Source of the DNA: Patiria pectinifera
Taxonomy: Eukaryota > Echinodermata > Asteroidea > Valvatida > Asterinidae
DNA length: 64,000 nt
Reading direction: 5' to 3'
Assembly (NCBI GenBank): GCA_029964075.1
Contig: CM057141.1
Span: 1,178,001 to 1,242,000, forward strand
Shown: piece after piece, positions 31,568-44,163 of the stretch
Position numbering within the stretch: position 1 is the stretch's first letter
How the letters are laid out: every line of letters begins with the position of its first letter
The notes under the pieces: model-generated
What the model was told of the DNA's origin: nothing
Seen by the model: only the letters and a program-made list of their open reading frames with translations
Databases searched by the model: none
Made by a program: the position numbers and the translations under genes

Positions 31568-33424
31568 TGTGGCAGGGGGAGGGAAGGGGATGTACATGTG
31601 TTAGGAACATGGTGGGGAAATGGTTTGTAATTTTGGTGGGCGGAGGGATTGTAGGTCAACGATGGAATTTAGTAAATTAACTTTTTATTAGTTTATATTT
31701 AACTAAAATTCACGTAAAGCATCATCCCAACGATAGCTGAGAAGTTCCCAACTTTCGGGATATCTTTGTTGTTTGGGCGTACGGTTGCAAACTATTAAAA
31801 TGCTATGCTAGCTAGAGAAAAAGACAAACCAGAAATTAAACAAATTGATAATGCAATGTCCGTCATTTATTTTTATTTTTTGCTTTTAGTAATTTTGAAA
31901 AACAAACAAGAAAGCTGTTATTTCAACAAAATATTATTACATAAATTATGCACCATAACATCAAAATTCAATTTGTGATCAAACACTATTTTCAAGCATT
32001 AATTACTTGATCAGAAATATTAGTCTATCAAAAAGATATCTTTGCATGAATAGAAAACTTCTATCGTTTTTGCATATATACACATTTAGTGTGCATTACG
32101 AAAGCCAGATACCATTTTTTAATTTTTTTATTTAAAATGCACCATATTAGAAATACGTAAAAAATTGTACAAAAATAATGCCATTTTCCTCACTTCCACA
32201 TACTCGACATTAATCAAAATTAAATACTCTTAAACCATTTCTTAATGTGTAGTAAATAATAGCTTCTTACAGAAGAGGGGCTTTTAGAAAATTTACAACA
32301 AGGAATACGTTTCTTAAAGGAAATATACATACATCATTTGCTTTTGCTGTAATTTTCAGAAATGGATGGAATTGGGGGGTTGGAAATATATAGCAAAAGT
32401 AGTTACACTGACTTTTTTGAGGTTTTGGGTTCGAAAATGCTATAAAAACTAAGAAAAACAATCATTTTCCTGTAGTCTGGTTCCCTGACTCCATATAAGA
32501 AGAAACAGAGCAGTTTACATACATTGGGGAATTGTAAGGTCAGGGAACCAGTCTAGCTGGCTCGTACCCGTTCATAGGTGTGTAATCGATTGCAAACAAG
32601 CGCGATGGTCAATTGGGGCCAGTATTTGAAAAAAAGCCAGTTTTTTTCCAACGCTGGTCGGCCGACCAGCGTTGGAAATTGATACAAAAATACGACTTTT
32701 CTTGAAAATGACAGTATACCAGGTGCCTTGATTTTACAGGATGCTTTACACTGTCATTCACTAACAGTCCAGCAAGGTATTTCAAAATGATTTGGTAGTT
32801 TTTATTTTTTGATGTTTGCAAATGTTGTATTTTCCCTTTAAAGAATAATCCGTATTAACTATTAATTTCAAAAGTCTTGGACTCCATACTGTCTTGACAT
32901 ACCAGTCTGCAGTACATAAGTTTGCATTTTTGTCACACAGAATCGACCAGTCTATGCAACAAGGTAACAAAGATGAAGCAGCTGAGTAAAGTTGTGTAAT
33001 TTATCCAAAAAACAAACCACAATCACCATAAATTCCCGTCATTAAATTATAAGAAAACAATACATAAAAAATATAATCCGATTTAACATTTAAAAGCATA
33101 CTTTCAAGAAATACATCCAATTTCGAATCCAATTTTGAATTCAAGACTGATAAATGAAACACACAAAATGATTCAAGTGAATCAATATACTGGATAAAAT
33201 ATGTTTTCCCCAATTTCTTTGACATATTGTTTGCAAAGACTTTTACACATAAAGCTTGGTGAATTCAGTCGGTGGGTACAGATTTAAAACTGGAAGAAAT
33301 CTTTTGTAGGAAATAAAAGTAAAAACAAACAAGATTCAAGTTTGTCAAAATACTGAATACTAATTTTTTTCCTGAATTCTTCGACTTATTTTGATATAAG
33401 AATGTTACCATGAAGTTTGGTGAA
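31568..33424. other. Spacer between PDPR stop and CCNDBP1 promoter
   Basis: Both genes read leftward, so this holds the PDPR 3' untranslated region. It is very AT-rich, with no exon recognised. The family A transposon at 32,314-32,841 contains an AATAAA on the minus strand (32,806-32,801), about 620 bp after the PDPR stop codon, which could serve as its poly(A) signal. Confidence 0.45.
32314..32841 (+). mobile_element. Dispersed short DNA transposon, family A, copy 2 (near complete)
   Basis: Starts TTAAAGGAAATATACAT and ends TTTTCCCTTTAA, so the ends are inverted repeats bounded by TTAA, which could be a TTAA target duplication as in piggyBac-type elements. Internal landmarks are an inverted pair (gtctggttccctga / tcagggaaccag) and a perfect 28-bp palindrome at 32,648-32,675 centred on GGTCGGCCGACC. 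No coding capacity. Confidence 0.8.
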
Positions 33425-36400
33425 TTACTTAGGCGGGTAGAGATTGACCTTAGCTGGGAACATCTGTCCAGCGATATCAATCTCATACTTAGCCTTGGTC
33501 ACATAGTCGTGAGTGACCACTTGCGTCTGACCGGTCTGAGGGTCAGTATTGTTCAGCCAGCCTAGACACAGCATGGAGCCTAAGGTGGGGCTGAAGCTAC
33601 TGGACGTGGTCATTCCGGCCAGCTGACCGTTTCGATAGATGGGTTCACTGCCCCAACACCAGAGATCTTTGTCCACTTTGTGATCCTCCATGACGAATGC
33701 GACTAACCGACGATGGATGCCCTCACGTTGTTGCCTTAGCAACGCTGACTGACCTATGAACTCCAGTTTCTAATTCCAAAACAGAAACAAAAAGATCAGA
33801 TTCAATCAAATGCCAAATCCAAACTGAATAGTTATGCAAAGAAATAAATGTATTTAGGTTTATTCTGAAATGAGGAACCATGCAACAACACTTGCTCCCA
33901 GTGGCAGCGCAAACATTTTGAAAGTGGGGGGGGGGGGAACTGCAGTATATGTCGACCTTCCCGATAATCAAAAGCGACTATTTCATCCTATTACTTCCAG
34001 AGACAGTAGACTACAGAATTTTTTTTTTTTTTTATGTTGATCCAAATATAGGGCCTTAGGTACACTATTTTGTGATCTGCCAAGAGGATCCCCCCCCCCA
34101 CCCCCCACCCCGGTGGAAAAATCGGGAGAGCCAATGGCCCCCCGTTGCTTGCTCCCCAAATCTTACTTTGTCATATTTCACTGCCGTCTCATGTCCAATT
34201 TCCAGTGGGGTGTCTTCGTTGCCGAAGTCGACGCCCCAGTTTGGGTAGAACTGTTCCACAGTCAGCCATCTTAGGGCGTGGTATCCAGCTGGACGTATAC
34301 CGTACTCGCTGCCGGCAGACATCAATGTGGCGTATACATGCCTGGCAGACTTGAGGGAGAAACAAGTTGAAAATCAAGATTGATATCTTGTGTGAAGATG
34401 CTGGTTATCATTATGGAAGATGTCAAAATGAAGTTACTTTTGTAAGCGGCATGAGTGTCAACTCTCCTTTTATCCTTGCGCCAAGTACGAACTCATGCAC
34501 TTCCTGATAAAATGTCTCCACGAGAAAGATCTACAATACACCACGACAAAGCCATTACAACAGACTCTTAGAATTGCCCAAGACATTCATCTTAACACAG
34601 AAGTTCAAGAAGGGCAACTCCCATACCTCATTAGGAATAAACAGCATCATTCCATCCTCATCTGTGTCTGTTACTGTCATGGCGCGAACCCCTGACGCAA
34701 AACCAAAGTTTAGCTCCTGAAAAAAGCAGACATTTTTAAATTGAAAGAATGTCACCCCTTTTTAGATATTGTCTTAAAACTTTCTTGCATGCTGTTTAAA
34801 AAGATGGGCTTTTAGGAACAAGCAGGGTTCAAAGTTTTCAGATGGACAAGCCGTGACAAGAAGTGACACTTCTGCCTTATTTTCTATGTAAAGCAATGAC
34901 AGTGATGGACAAGCAATGACAGCAACAACTTCCATCTGACCTTGTAACAGAATGGTTTGAAGCTTGCTGTGTCGAGTGGCGTGTTGGTCAATTTCTGCAA
35001 GACATCTCTGGCTTTTGGTCCCAGGACATTCAGACCGGTCAACTGACCGGTCACATCTCGTAGCTTGACCGAGCCGTCATTAGGCAGATGCCTGGCGATC
35101 CAGTGATATCCCGTGACTTGCTGAATAGTGGGACAGACGATGAAATACCTAGAATTGAAGACAAAATGAAAATCCATCTGTTGAGATTTGATTTAGACTA
35201 CAGCACTCAAAGGAATAAGTGTTTTTGACAGCTGAAGTGATCTTGTAAAAACTGCCGTTGAAATGTGTTCAACTGTTGCAAATGTCTAAAGTAAAAACTT
35301 GACGCAACAAAAACATGATGTAATGCATTTCCATATGTGCTGATTATGAAAAGGCCGCGAGGCAAGGTTGAAAAGGGAAGGGGGGGGTTGGGATTTCAAA
35401 ATGGACCAACCTATCTTCCTCCAAGCGAGCTATACTGCAATAGACCTCATAACCACCATGCTCATTGAGCATCCCAGAATGCACCACACTTCCTACAGGA
35501 ACGTCTACGTCATTGGCACACAATGTCTGAAGTAGGGACGTTACCATCTCACCCTAACAAATTAGGAAAAAATGCCAAACATTAAACAGTTCTGAGAACT
35601 TAACAATGCTAACATTCTGGTTGGGCACAAATGACAGCACTGTTTTCCCAATTAGTCTTTTGTTTTACTGATCACGAGTGAATTCTAAAAACAAGCACTG
35701 AAAGTAGCAGTTTGTAAAGCACGATGAACCAAATAAGCCTTTAAACTGGACTTTTGCCAGGTTTTATTATCTAAGAAATATGAGCGGTGGCAATTTTTTT
35801 TTAGTTTTCATACCTCCAACTCAAATGTTGTGACAGACGACACATCGATCACGGCGACCGCTTCACGGCAAGCTAGATACTCTGCCTTGACCTGATCAAA
35901 CCAGACCGGCTTAGTAAACGTCCCTCGCTGTATGTCCTCAACCATGGCCTCTGAAACAAGACCACTCAAATTGAATTTCTGCGTGTTCTCAACCATGGCC
36001 TCTGAAACAAGACCACTCAAATTTGAATTTCTGTATGTCCTCAACCATGGCCTCTGAAACAAGACCACTCAAATTTGAATTTCTGTATGTCCTCAACCAT
36101 GGCCTCTGAAACAAGACCACTCAAATTTGAATTTCTGTATGTCCTCAACCATGGCCTCTGAAACAAGACCACTCAAATTGAATTTCTGTATGTCCTCAAC
36201 CATGGCCTCTGAAACAAGACCACTCAAATTTGAATTTCTGTATGTCCTCAACCATGGCCTCTGAAACAAGACCACTCAAATTTGAATTTCTGTATGTCCT
36301 CAACCATGGCCTCTGAAACAAGACCACTCAAATTTGAATCCCTGGTTTAAATGTCTGTTTCCACTTATTTTTCACACAAAAAAGTCAAGCTGAACACATA

Positions 36401-39400
36401 GTTACAGTTTTTATGTTAGTGAGACTTCAAATGCAGAAAGAGTGACAGAGAATGGATGAATTGAAACATACCACTGGCTCCCTCTCCCAGGTACAACTGG
36501 GGTATCTCCACTCCCATGCACTCCTCAAACACCGCCCCCGCTTGCACATGCTGGTCATGCAGCGTAGTACACCGTAGGTTTCTTGCCGTCTGGCATTGCC
36601 TAAAAGGGTAGCCTATTTTGAAGGCCATTCCTGAACAAAATAGAAAATTATGTCATATCCAGAGGAAAAGTTCAAACAAACTGAATTTGGAGGGAAGAGT
36701 ATAATACTAAGGGACCGTGACCATTCAGCCCTGGTATGAAAAGGGCCCCCCAGTACCTCGTCCGGTCCAGAGCCAGTCCGGTCTTCAGCCCAGTCTCATC
36801 CGGTACATGGTCCTATCTGACCAGAAGTTTTGAAGTCAGTCAGGCGCATCAATTTATTGCCCTGCAGAGAACCTCCAGAGCAGAACAATAGCAGACTTAC
36901 CAGATTAAAGATAAAATCCTTCCAAACGCCTTGGTAATTTACGGTCCCATTGTGTGCGAAACCGCATGGCAGGGGTTTTGATCTGTGCCGACGAAAGTGT
37001 TCTATTGTTTCGCGCTGAGAGATGAAAACCACAAGCGGGTTTCTTCTGGGATAAATTACATGTGTCAATACTTGCAAACAATAGACCCGAGTATAGACGA
37101 GTTCCTGATCAGCAACCGGATCAGCTCCTGGGCCGGTAGCTGGGACGGTACGAGAGGACTTCTTGGGAGGGGACGAGCTTACCGGGGGGCCCTTTTCATA
37201 CCGGGGCTGAATGGTCACGGTCCCTAACCGACACAGATTGTTGCTATGTTTGCCTGCTCGGTTTTAGAGGGTTTTCCATACCTTGTGTTGGGCCTTGTCT
37301 TTGTCCTCAAAAGATATTTTGGCCCCTGATTTGGGGACTCTGGCTCAATGTGGGTCCGTGGTCCACTTCAGGGACATTAAATCGTAGATAATGAGGCCAA
37401 ATTTTAGAGAATTAAAAACATGTTTACAACTTGCCAAAATGGACACCACCTCAATGGTGCCATCTCAGCAACATGGCTTCTTAATTGTGGTGTCCAAAAC
37501 AGACTATATACCTTCGATTTCTGCAACCCTCTCTCTAAGGTACACCTTGTTGTTCTGTTGCGGTGAGAAGCGTTGAGGGTTGACTGACCAGTTTCCGAGG
37601 AAAGTCTCTCCTTGAACGATCAGCTCAGCTAAGAGTTGTCCCAAGCCGCCAGACATGGTGACCCCAATCATGCTAATCCCAGTCATCAGGTAGTAGTTTC
37701 TCATCTAGGAATAAGCCAGCAGTACAGACTAAGCTCAACATCATATTTTTGAATCAACAAAATTAGTGGGCATTTCTCCGCGTCCTCTAAAATCCTCTAC
37801 TGTGCAGGAACCCAATGGCACACTCTTTGTACCTACCAAGTTTCAAGGAGCATCAAGCTCCATGTAAAGTAAAAGTGGCGGGGTTATCTACCTTCCTCAA
37901 TCCTACAAAATCCTCCACTTTGCAGGAACCCAATGACAAGCTCTTTGTACCTACCAAGCTTCAAGGAGCATCAAGCCCCATGTCAAGAAATAGTGGCTGA
38001 AGTTCAATTTTCATTGATCCAATAAAACCAATCAAACCTTTCTGTTGGATTCTGAAAGATCTAGGAGGGTCAAGGGCGGATCCAGAACACAATTTTGGGG
38101 GGGGCCAAAAAATTTTTGGTGCCCCAAAAAAGTGGGTCAAAAAAATTACGGCGTGGGGTTCGGGGCCCGCTTAAGGGCCCCGAAATTTTTTTGGATTCTA
38201 GATGCTCTGTGGTGCGATCTGAGGCAATTTCTGACCACTTTAACCAATGTTTTTTTGAGGAAAAAATGGTGGTGTACTCATTGCCTGCCTTTATTGCGAT
38301 GTCACATAAAAAAAAAAAAAATGGTTTCGTTTTGGGGGGGGCCATGGCCCCCTTTGGCCCCCCCCTGGATCCGCCCTTGAGGAGGGTCAGAGTTCATGTG
38401 TAGTGTAATGTGGTAGGCATAAGTGTATACAGAGTGAGCGCGACAAATCAAAAATGGCCGGCATTACTTGATATCGTCAGGGTATCACCGTCAAGGTTAA
38501 AAAAGATTTTTGGATTTGACGGATTGATGGTTACCTCTGCAGCTTCACCGAAAAAAAACTTTGAATCCGGAGTGAAGCACTCTGGTCCCAGAAAGAATTG
38601 CCGCACTTCCATTCGTTCCCCCGATGGAATCCGGTGGAGAAACTTTTCCATTACAAAGTCTTTGCAAAAGAAGGTAGAAAAGAAAATTACACTGTCATAG
38701 TATTTGTCGAAATGTTTTTATGCTTATTCTCCAAAGCAAAGGGATCCTTAACTCTAGATACATCGTGAGCTTCAAAACAGCTCCATTATTTTTTAATGGC
38801 TGTCCAGAATGTAATGCCAACGTGAGCACCTTAACGTTAGAAAATTGTCAATAGTGGCAATATAAAAATTGTGACTCAAAGTGGATGCTCGAAGAGGTCT
38901 GATTGGGAGTTACAAAGCAGACAATATTTTTCTGACAGACTTACTGAAAAGATCCGGGTCCTCTGGAAGAGATAAAAACTCGGACTTCTCAGGGATTCCT
39001 TCGTGGAAGATTGGCACGGAAACAGGAGGAATGAGGCAGCACAGGACACCACCACTCCACTCACGGAACAAGATGTGGCTATCAAAATCACGGACATCTG
39101 TCCAAGAGTTGAAGGAGGATGAGAGTAGGTATTAACCATTAGCGCCTGTGTGATACTGTATTACATTGTAACGTATTAAGCACATTGTATTTACATTGTA
39201 AGGTATTAACCACTAGCACATGTTTTAAATTGTATTACATCAGTTTGTTTTTGTCCAGCCACCCATAAATAAAAATATGAATGCGTGTGCATACATGGAG
39301 TCATGTGATTTAGATCCAGTCCTGGTAGCGGCTTAGTGATCAGGTATCCGTGTGCAGTGGAGTGCATTGGTACATTGACTATGGGTCGACTCATCAATCC

Positions 39401-42400
39401 AACATCTCGACTCCACTGAAACAACAAAAATATGAATCAAAAATGGTTCAAATAATTATGGGCAGTAATGACACATTTTATTAGCATTTAATCAATTGCT
39501 GGTTTGGGGTTGACAAAATTGGAAAAAAAACTGAAAAAGCTGACCCTATTGCTCAAAATTTTATGTGCTTTTCAGAATGTGTACGTTCTTGTAAATTAGG
39601 CTGTATGCTGCCCTCTACAGTCCCTGCATGGAGTCAATTCCACATTGACAGTTCCTTACCTGTCCTGCTGCATTGACAAAGTAGTCACATTGGATGTCAC
39701 CCAGGGACGTCTGAACTTGAGAAACCTTTCCATCTTCCGACAGCACAGCTTTGACTTGGACCCCTTCTAAGATCTTGACACCTATCCAGAAAATTGTTTG
39801 AAACAAGACATCACAACACAAACTAACAGACCAAGTGAAGACAAAACGACAAACACACACATAAAAAACAGCCAAAAGCACAACAAAACACATTCCACGG
39901 AATCATAATGTCACTGATTTAAGCAACTTTTTCAGCTTAAGGTATATATGCCTTTTGCTATGCTAACTGCCTACTGTTTCCATGAAATAGACAGAGGCTC
40001 GATTAGCAGAAATTAATGCACTTAGCCATCGCATCCTAACCTAATTGGGAATATGTTCCCAATTAAGAATGGGCCATATTCCAATGTAAGACCATATCCG
40101 AATTACTTGGCTGCGAATGGAAATTACAAACGGGTCTATGGTAGCCGCTGCAGCCACTTCCAATAGACTCCTGTGTTACTTCCAAGGGTAGTACAGTGTA
40201 GTACAGTGTAATACAATGTAGTACAGTGTAATACAATGTAGTACAGTGTAATACAATGTAGTACAGTGTAATACAATGTAGTACAGTGTAATACAATGTA
40301 GTACAGTGTAATACAATGAAGTACAGTGTAATACCATGTAATACAATGTATTACAATGTAATACAATGTAGTACAGTGTAATACACAGTGTAATACAATG
40401 TAGTACAGTGTAATACACAGTGTAATACAATGTAGTACAGTGTAATACACAGTGTAATACAATGTAGTACAGTGTAATACAATGTAGTACAGTGTAATAC
40501 AATGAAGTACAGTGTAGTACACAGTGTAATACAATGTAGTACAGTGTAATACAATGAAGTACAGTGTAATACAATGTAGTACAGTGTAGTACAATGTAGT
40601 ACAGTGTAGTACAATGTAGTACAGTGTAGTACAATGTAGTACATTGTAGTACAATGTAGTACAGTATAATACAATGCAGTACAGTGTAATACAATGTAGT
40701 ACAGTGTAATACAATGTAGTACAGTGTAACACAATGTAGTACAGTGTAATACAATGTAGTACAGTGTAATACAATGTAATACAGTGTAATACAGTACATT
40801 ATAATACAATGTAGTACAGTGTAATACAATGTAGTACAGTGTAGTACAATGTAGTACAGTGTAGTACAGTGTAGTACAATGTAGTACAGTGTAGTACAAT
40901 GTAGTACAGCGTAGTACAATGTAGTACAGCGTAGTACAATGTAGTACAGCGTAGTACAATGTAGTACAGCGTAGTACAATGTAGTACAGTGTAGTACAAT
41001 GTAGTACAGTGTAATACAATGTAGTACAGTGTAAAACAAGTAGTACACTGTAGTACAATGTAGTACAGTGTAGTACAATGTAGTACAGTGTAGTACAATG
41101 TAGTACAGTGTAGTACAATGTAGTACAGTGTAATACAATGTAGTACAGTGTAATACAATGTAGTTCAGTGTAATACAATGTAGTAGTACAATGTAGTACA
41201 AGGTAGTACAATGTAGTACAGAAGCCAATATGGCAAAGACTCTCGCTGACCAACCTCTGTTTTTAGCACCCTTTGCCAGAGACAATGCAGTGTTTGTTGG
41301 GTCAGTCACAGCGTCATCAGGTAGAAACATGGCTCCCTCGAGATCATCCGTCCTTACCCACGGAACAATGGAGTGAACCTCGGAGGGTGCCATCAACGTG
41401 CAGTTCACATTCCTCGTCCTTGGAGGAAACGAAACACACATCAAAAACACGACTGAAATGTGCTATGTTCTGTCACCAACATAACGCAAGCCTAATAAAG
41501 CTGGTCCCAGAGTGCACACAATTATCTTAAAGCTACAGTCCATTATTTGCAGCGATCCAAAAAGTAACTGACGTAATTATTGTTGAAAAGCATACTTGGT
41601 TTAAAGATAGTAATGGGACTTAACTCCCCATTTCGAACAATGCGTCTAAAGACGCATCCTTGGAAATTCCCGTTGGTAGTTCGTGTCTTATTCGGCGAAA
41701 CGCGCACAGGCACATGACTCACATGTGCCCGCGGTTGCTATGATTCGTAGGTCCAGTGTGCGACATTGCGTAGCTGCAATCGGCTCAGTGAGAACGTGTC
41801 TCGGACGCTGAATTCTGGTCCAATTCAAAACATGACTCAGCAACTTTTGATTTGAAATCGAGATCCTAGAATATTGTTTTCTTGGAATATACAGCATTCA
41901 CTGAGCTGAAACTTCATCAGGTTAGTTGTTCAGCACCCTTCTTTAGATTTGGAGTACTTTCGTTGCTTCAAACGAACATAATGCACAAATAACAAATGAT
42001 TTACGATACCTTAATTGACTGTGAATGGATGTTCAGTGGAAATCTTTTCATGCATCTGGTCTAAACAATAATCGAAATACAAGTGAACACAGAAATTGGA
42101 GCGGAATTTATTAAGGACTGTTCAGTAATACTTACTTGGCCAAAGCAGCAATTCTCTTGATGTCAATCATGCGATCTTTGGTTTGTGCTAGGAGCACGCA
42201 TCCCACTTCTCTATATCCTACACAGAACAAGTTTGTAATTTCATTTTCTCAGACTATAGGAAAAACTCAATTATTAGTGCATTGTCTGCTTTTAAATCGA
42301 AACATGTAAACATTTGGGAAATTCTTTTTTCATTTTATCAAAGGAACAAATTATGTGAGTATAGATCATCAACTTGTCAGTGATGTGTGTCATGTAAACA

Positions 42401-44163
42401 CAAACAAAACCCGCCTCTTCAAATTTTTGTAATACAGAAATTAAAGTAGTGGCTGTGTATGATGAATACATGGGGGAGTCATTGACATTTTCATATTTCT
42501 GATAACATTTGAAAAGTCTAAGAATTTGACGTGTTCCTGTTACACCACAGATTTGTGCATATTTTGTAGAAAATTGGTTGTACGCACTTAACGCCATACA
42601 TGCACAAAATGAACCAGAACATGTCCACGATGTGTCCTAGTCCGAAAATTGGGACTCTCAATACTGTGTATGAGAGTCCCAAAACTTAAGGTATCCATAT
42701 CATGCAAAAGTTTGTGCTGCATAATAAAACCAGTGTGAATCAAATTTGCAAGCTTCTTACTCACTACAGTTTCCTCAATAATCCCCGAAACTTCTGCCTC
42801 GCAAAGTTGCTGTTGTGAGCATTGTATCACCAAAAATTCAGTTTTTAATTCTAATTTTGCAGAGAGTTATCGAAATCCAAACGTGAGACATCACGTTGAT
42901 GTGTACTGCAATGCATTGTGCAAAAAAAACTCCCTAGCTAGAACATTTTCATCTTGTAGATAAAGCAGCGCCCTCTTGTTGATCTGGGTGAATGTAGAAT
43001 GTTTCATTTTTTAACAGAGGGCGCTATGTTCATTTGGCTATCAATTAAAAAACAAGTAAGCTGCAAGGCTCTTCCTACACCTACCCAGAATACATTGGGA
43101 ATCACACACCCATTTCCAGAGCATGGAGATTGACGTGGATGGTTTTTGAACTGCCAAAAACTTGCCTTAAAATTGGATTTAAGGTCTCAAATTTCGCAGA
43201 TGACATGCTTGCAACTATATCATTTTGATGTATGTGTTGTGTGGGCATTAATTAGCCTAATGGTGAGTAAAAAAACGTCAGTAGTAATTTTGCACATTTT
43301 TATGCACTCACGGTCCCAGAGCTGGATGTGCCCTAGACTTCCCGCTTGGAGATAATACCTGTACTGAGACCTGTTTCCTCTTCCAGCGTTTTGTAAAGTC
43401 TGGCGCTCATGGTTGAGAGTGCGGGCAATGCTGGCTTTCGGAAGTGACTGATGATTCCGGCTGAATGCCATGTTGTTCCAGAGGTTAGTCTAGTGAAACA
43501 AAAAACACCGATGCAAACACAGATGTATGCAGAGATGTTAAAGAGTAAATCGTATGTCAATCACAAGTCAATCACAAGTTAATCAAAATTCCATCACAGG
43601 TCAATCATAAGTAATTAAACAGTTTCTCACAAGCCCATCGAACAAAAGCCGATCGAGAGTTGATCACACGTCAATCAGAAGTCAATCAAAAGTCAATACA
43701 AGCCAACAACAAGTCAATTAGAAGTCATTCATAAGTTAATCACAACTCAATCACAATAACTCACAAAGCAACCAAATGTCACATCATAAAAGAAAAGGAA
43801 CTCCTTTGAACAAATCCACTAAAATTCCAACAATGTCTGTGCAGTAGTCATTTTCTGAATACATCAAAATCATTCAAAACCAAGCAACTGATTGTGGTAG
43901 ATTTTTGGCAGTACCGGTACTTGGTCTAACCTTCCTTGTTCCAGCAGCACGACGTCTGTCTCTCCCAGTTTGGCCAGGTTATAGGCCGCTGACAGACCCG
44001 CTATGCCCCCTCCACAGATAACAACTCTAGCCTGCTGGGGTACAGCTTGTTCATCAATCGACGTCGAGCTGAACCTACTGTAGACTTGTGGGGTGTCTGT
44101 AACATATCTGCTGGGAAGTCGGATTCGTCGACTCAGCCAACTTGCAATTTGTGTGCGTAACAT
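33425..44163 (-). CDS. PDPR: Pyruvate dehydrogenase phosphatase regulatory subunit-like flavoprotein (PDPR), mitochondrial, complete
   Basis: Sixteen exons: 44163-43931, 43489-43359, 42217-42136, 41418-41255, 39781-39660, 39415-39295, 39097-38945, 38659-38535, 37704-37512, 36630-36472, 35950-35814, 35553-35411, 35148-34941, 34716-34627, 34349-34167, 33769-33425; all phases close, giving 862 aa (human PDPR is about 880). Order of parts: Arg-rich mitochondrial presequence (MLRTQIASWLSRRIRLPSR), FAD-binding VVICGGGIAGLSAA (48-61) and LLEQGR, DAO-type oxidoreductase domain, then a GCV_T/aminomethyltransferase-like C-terminal half with VVHSGMLNEHGGYE, GIRPAGYHALR and the ending YEIDIAGQMFPAKVNLYP. 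These match PDPR better than DMGDH or SARDH. PDPR lowers PDP1 sensitivity to magnesium in vertebrates. The motif TTWHSAG after exon 1 keeps a His that I do not recall in mammalian PDPR. Introns hold a hAT MITE, a decamer array and duplicated acceptors. Confidence 0.9.
35928..36338 (-). repeat. Eight tandem 51/52-bp repeats carrying the PDPR exon 11 splice acceptor
   Basis: Copies start at 35928, 35979, 36031, 36083, 36135, 36186, 36238 and 36290 (the last is partial). On the minus strand each unit holds a pyrimidine tract, TTGTTTCAG and then AGGCCATGGTTGAGGACATA, which is the first 20 bases of exon 11. Copies 1 and 5 are 51 bp; the other full copies are 52 bp because of one extra base in the AAATTTGAATTT segment. 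Copy 1 is the acceptor joined to the conserved exon body. Confidence 0.95.
38071..38379. mobile_element. hAT-type MITE in PDPR intron 8
   Basis: Ends CAAGGGCGGATCCAG and CTGGATCCGCCCTTG are exact inverted repeats. An exact 8-bp target duplication AGGAGGGT flanks it (38063-38070 and 38380-38387), as expected for hAT. The interior is G-run rich and encodes no transposase. Confidence 0.88.
40188..41220. repeat. Decamer array (TGTARTACAR)n in PDPR intron 4
   Basis: About 103 tandem decamers alternating 'tgtagtacag' and 'tgtaatacaa', with a few 8-bp interruptions ('cagtgtaatacacag'). The unit is nearly self-complementary. Reading frames on the minus strand stay open because the unit has no stop in any phase there; they translate as YYTVLHCTTL-like decapeptides and are not called as separate genes. 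Confidence 0.95.
41555..41990 (+). repeat. Dispersed repeat, family K, copy 2 (PDPR intron 3)
   Basis: 'actgagctgaaacttcatca', 'cttctttagatttggagt' and 'catacttggtttaaaga' correspond to the copy at 25,735. It is interrupted by unrelated sequence in the middle. Confidence 0.55.
43545..43760. repeat. Degenerate minisatellite of TCAATCACAAG units (PDPR intron 1)
   Basis: Repeated 'tcaatcacaagt', 'tcaatcagaagt' and 'tcaataca' words with a period of about 10-11 bp, the same family as 2775-3120 and 29,692-29,762. Confidence 0.8.

Noticed and set aside
40136-41253. Long open frames (212, 300 and 119 residues) across the decamer array
   Set aside because: They are the three phases of a 10-bp repeat without stop codons, lie in a PDPR intron, and show no normal amino-acid composition. 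Only the frame continuous with exon 4 is noted as a possible retention product.
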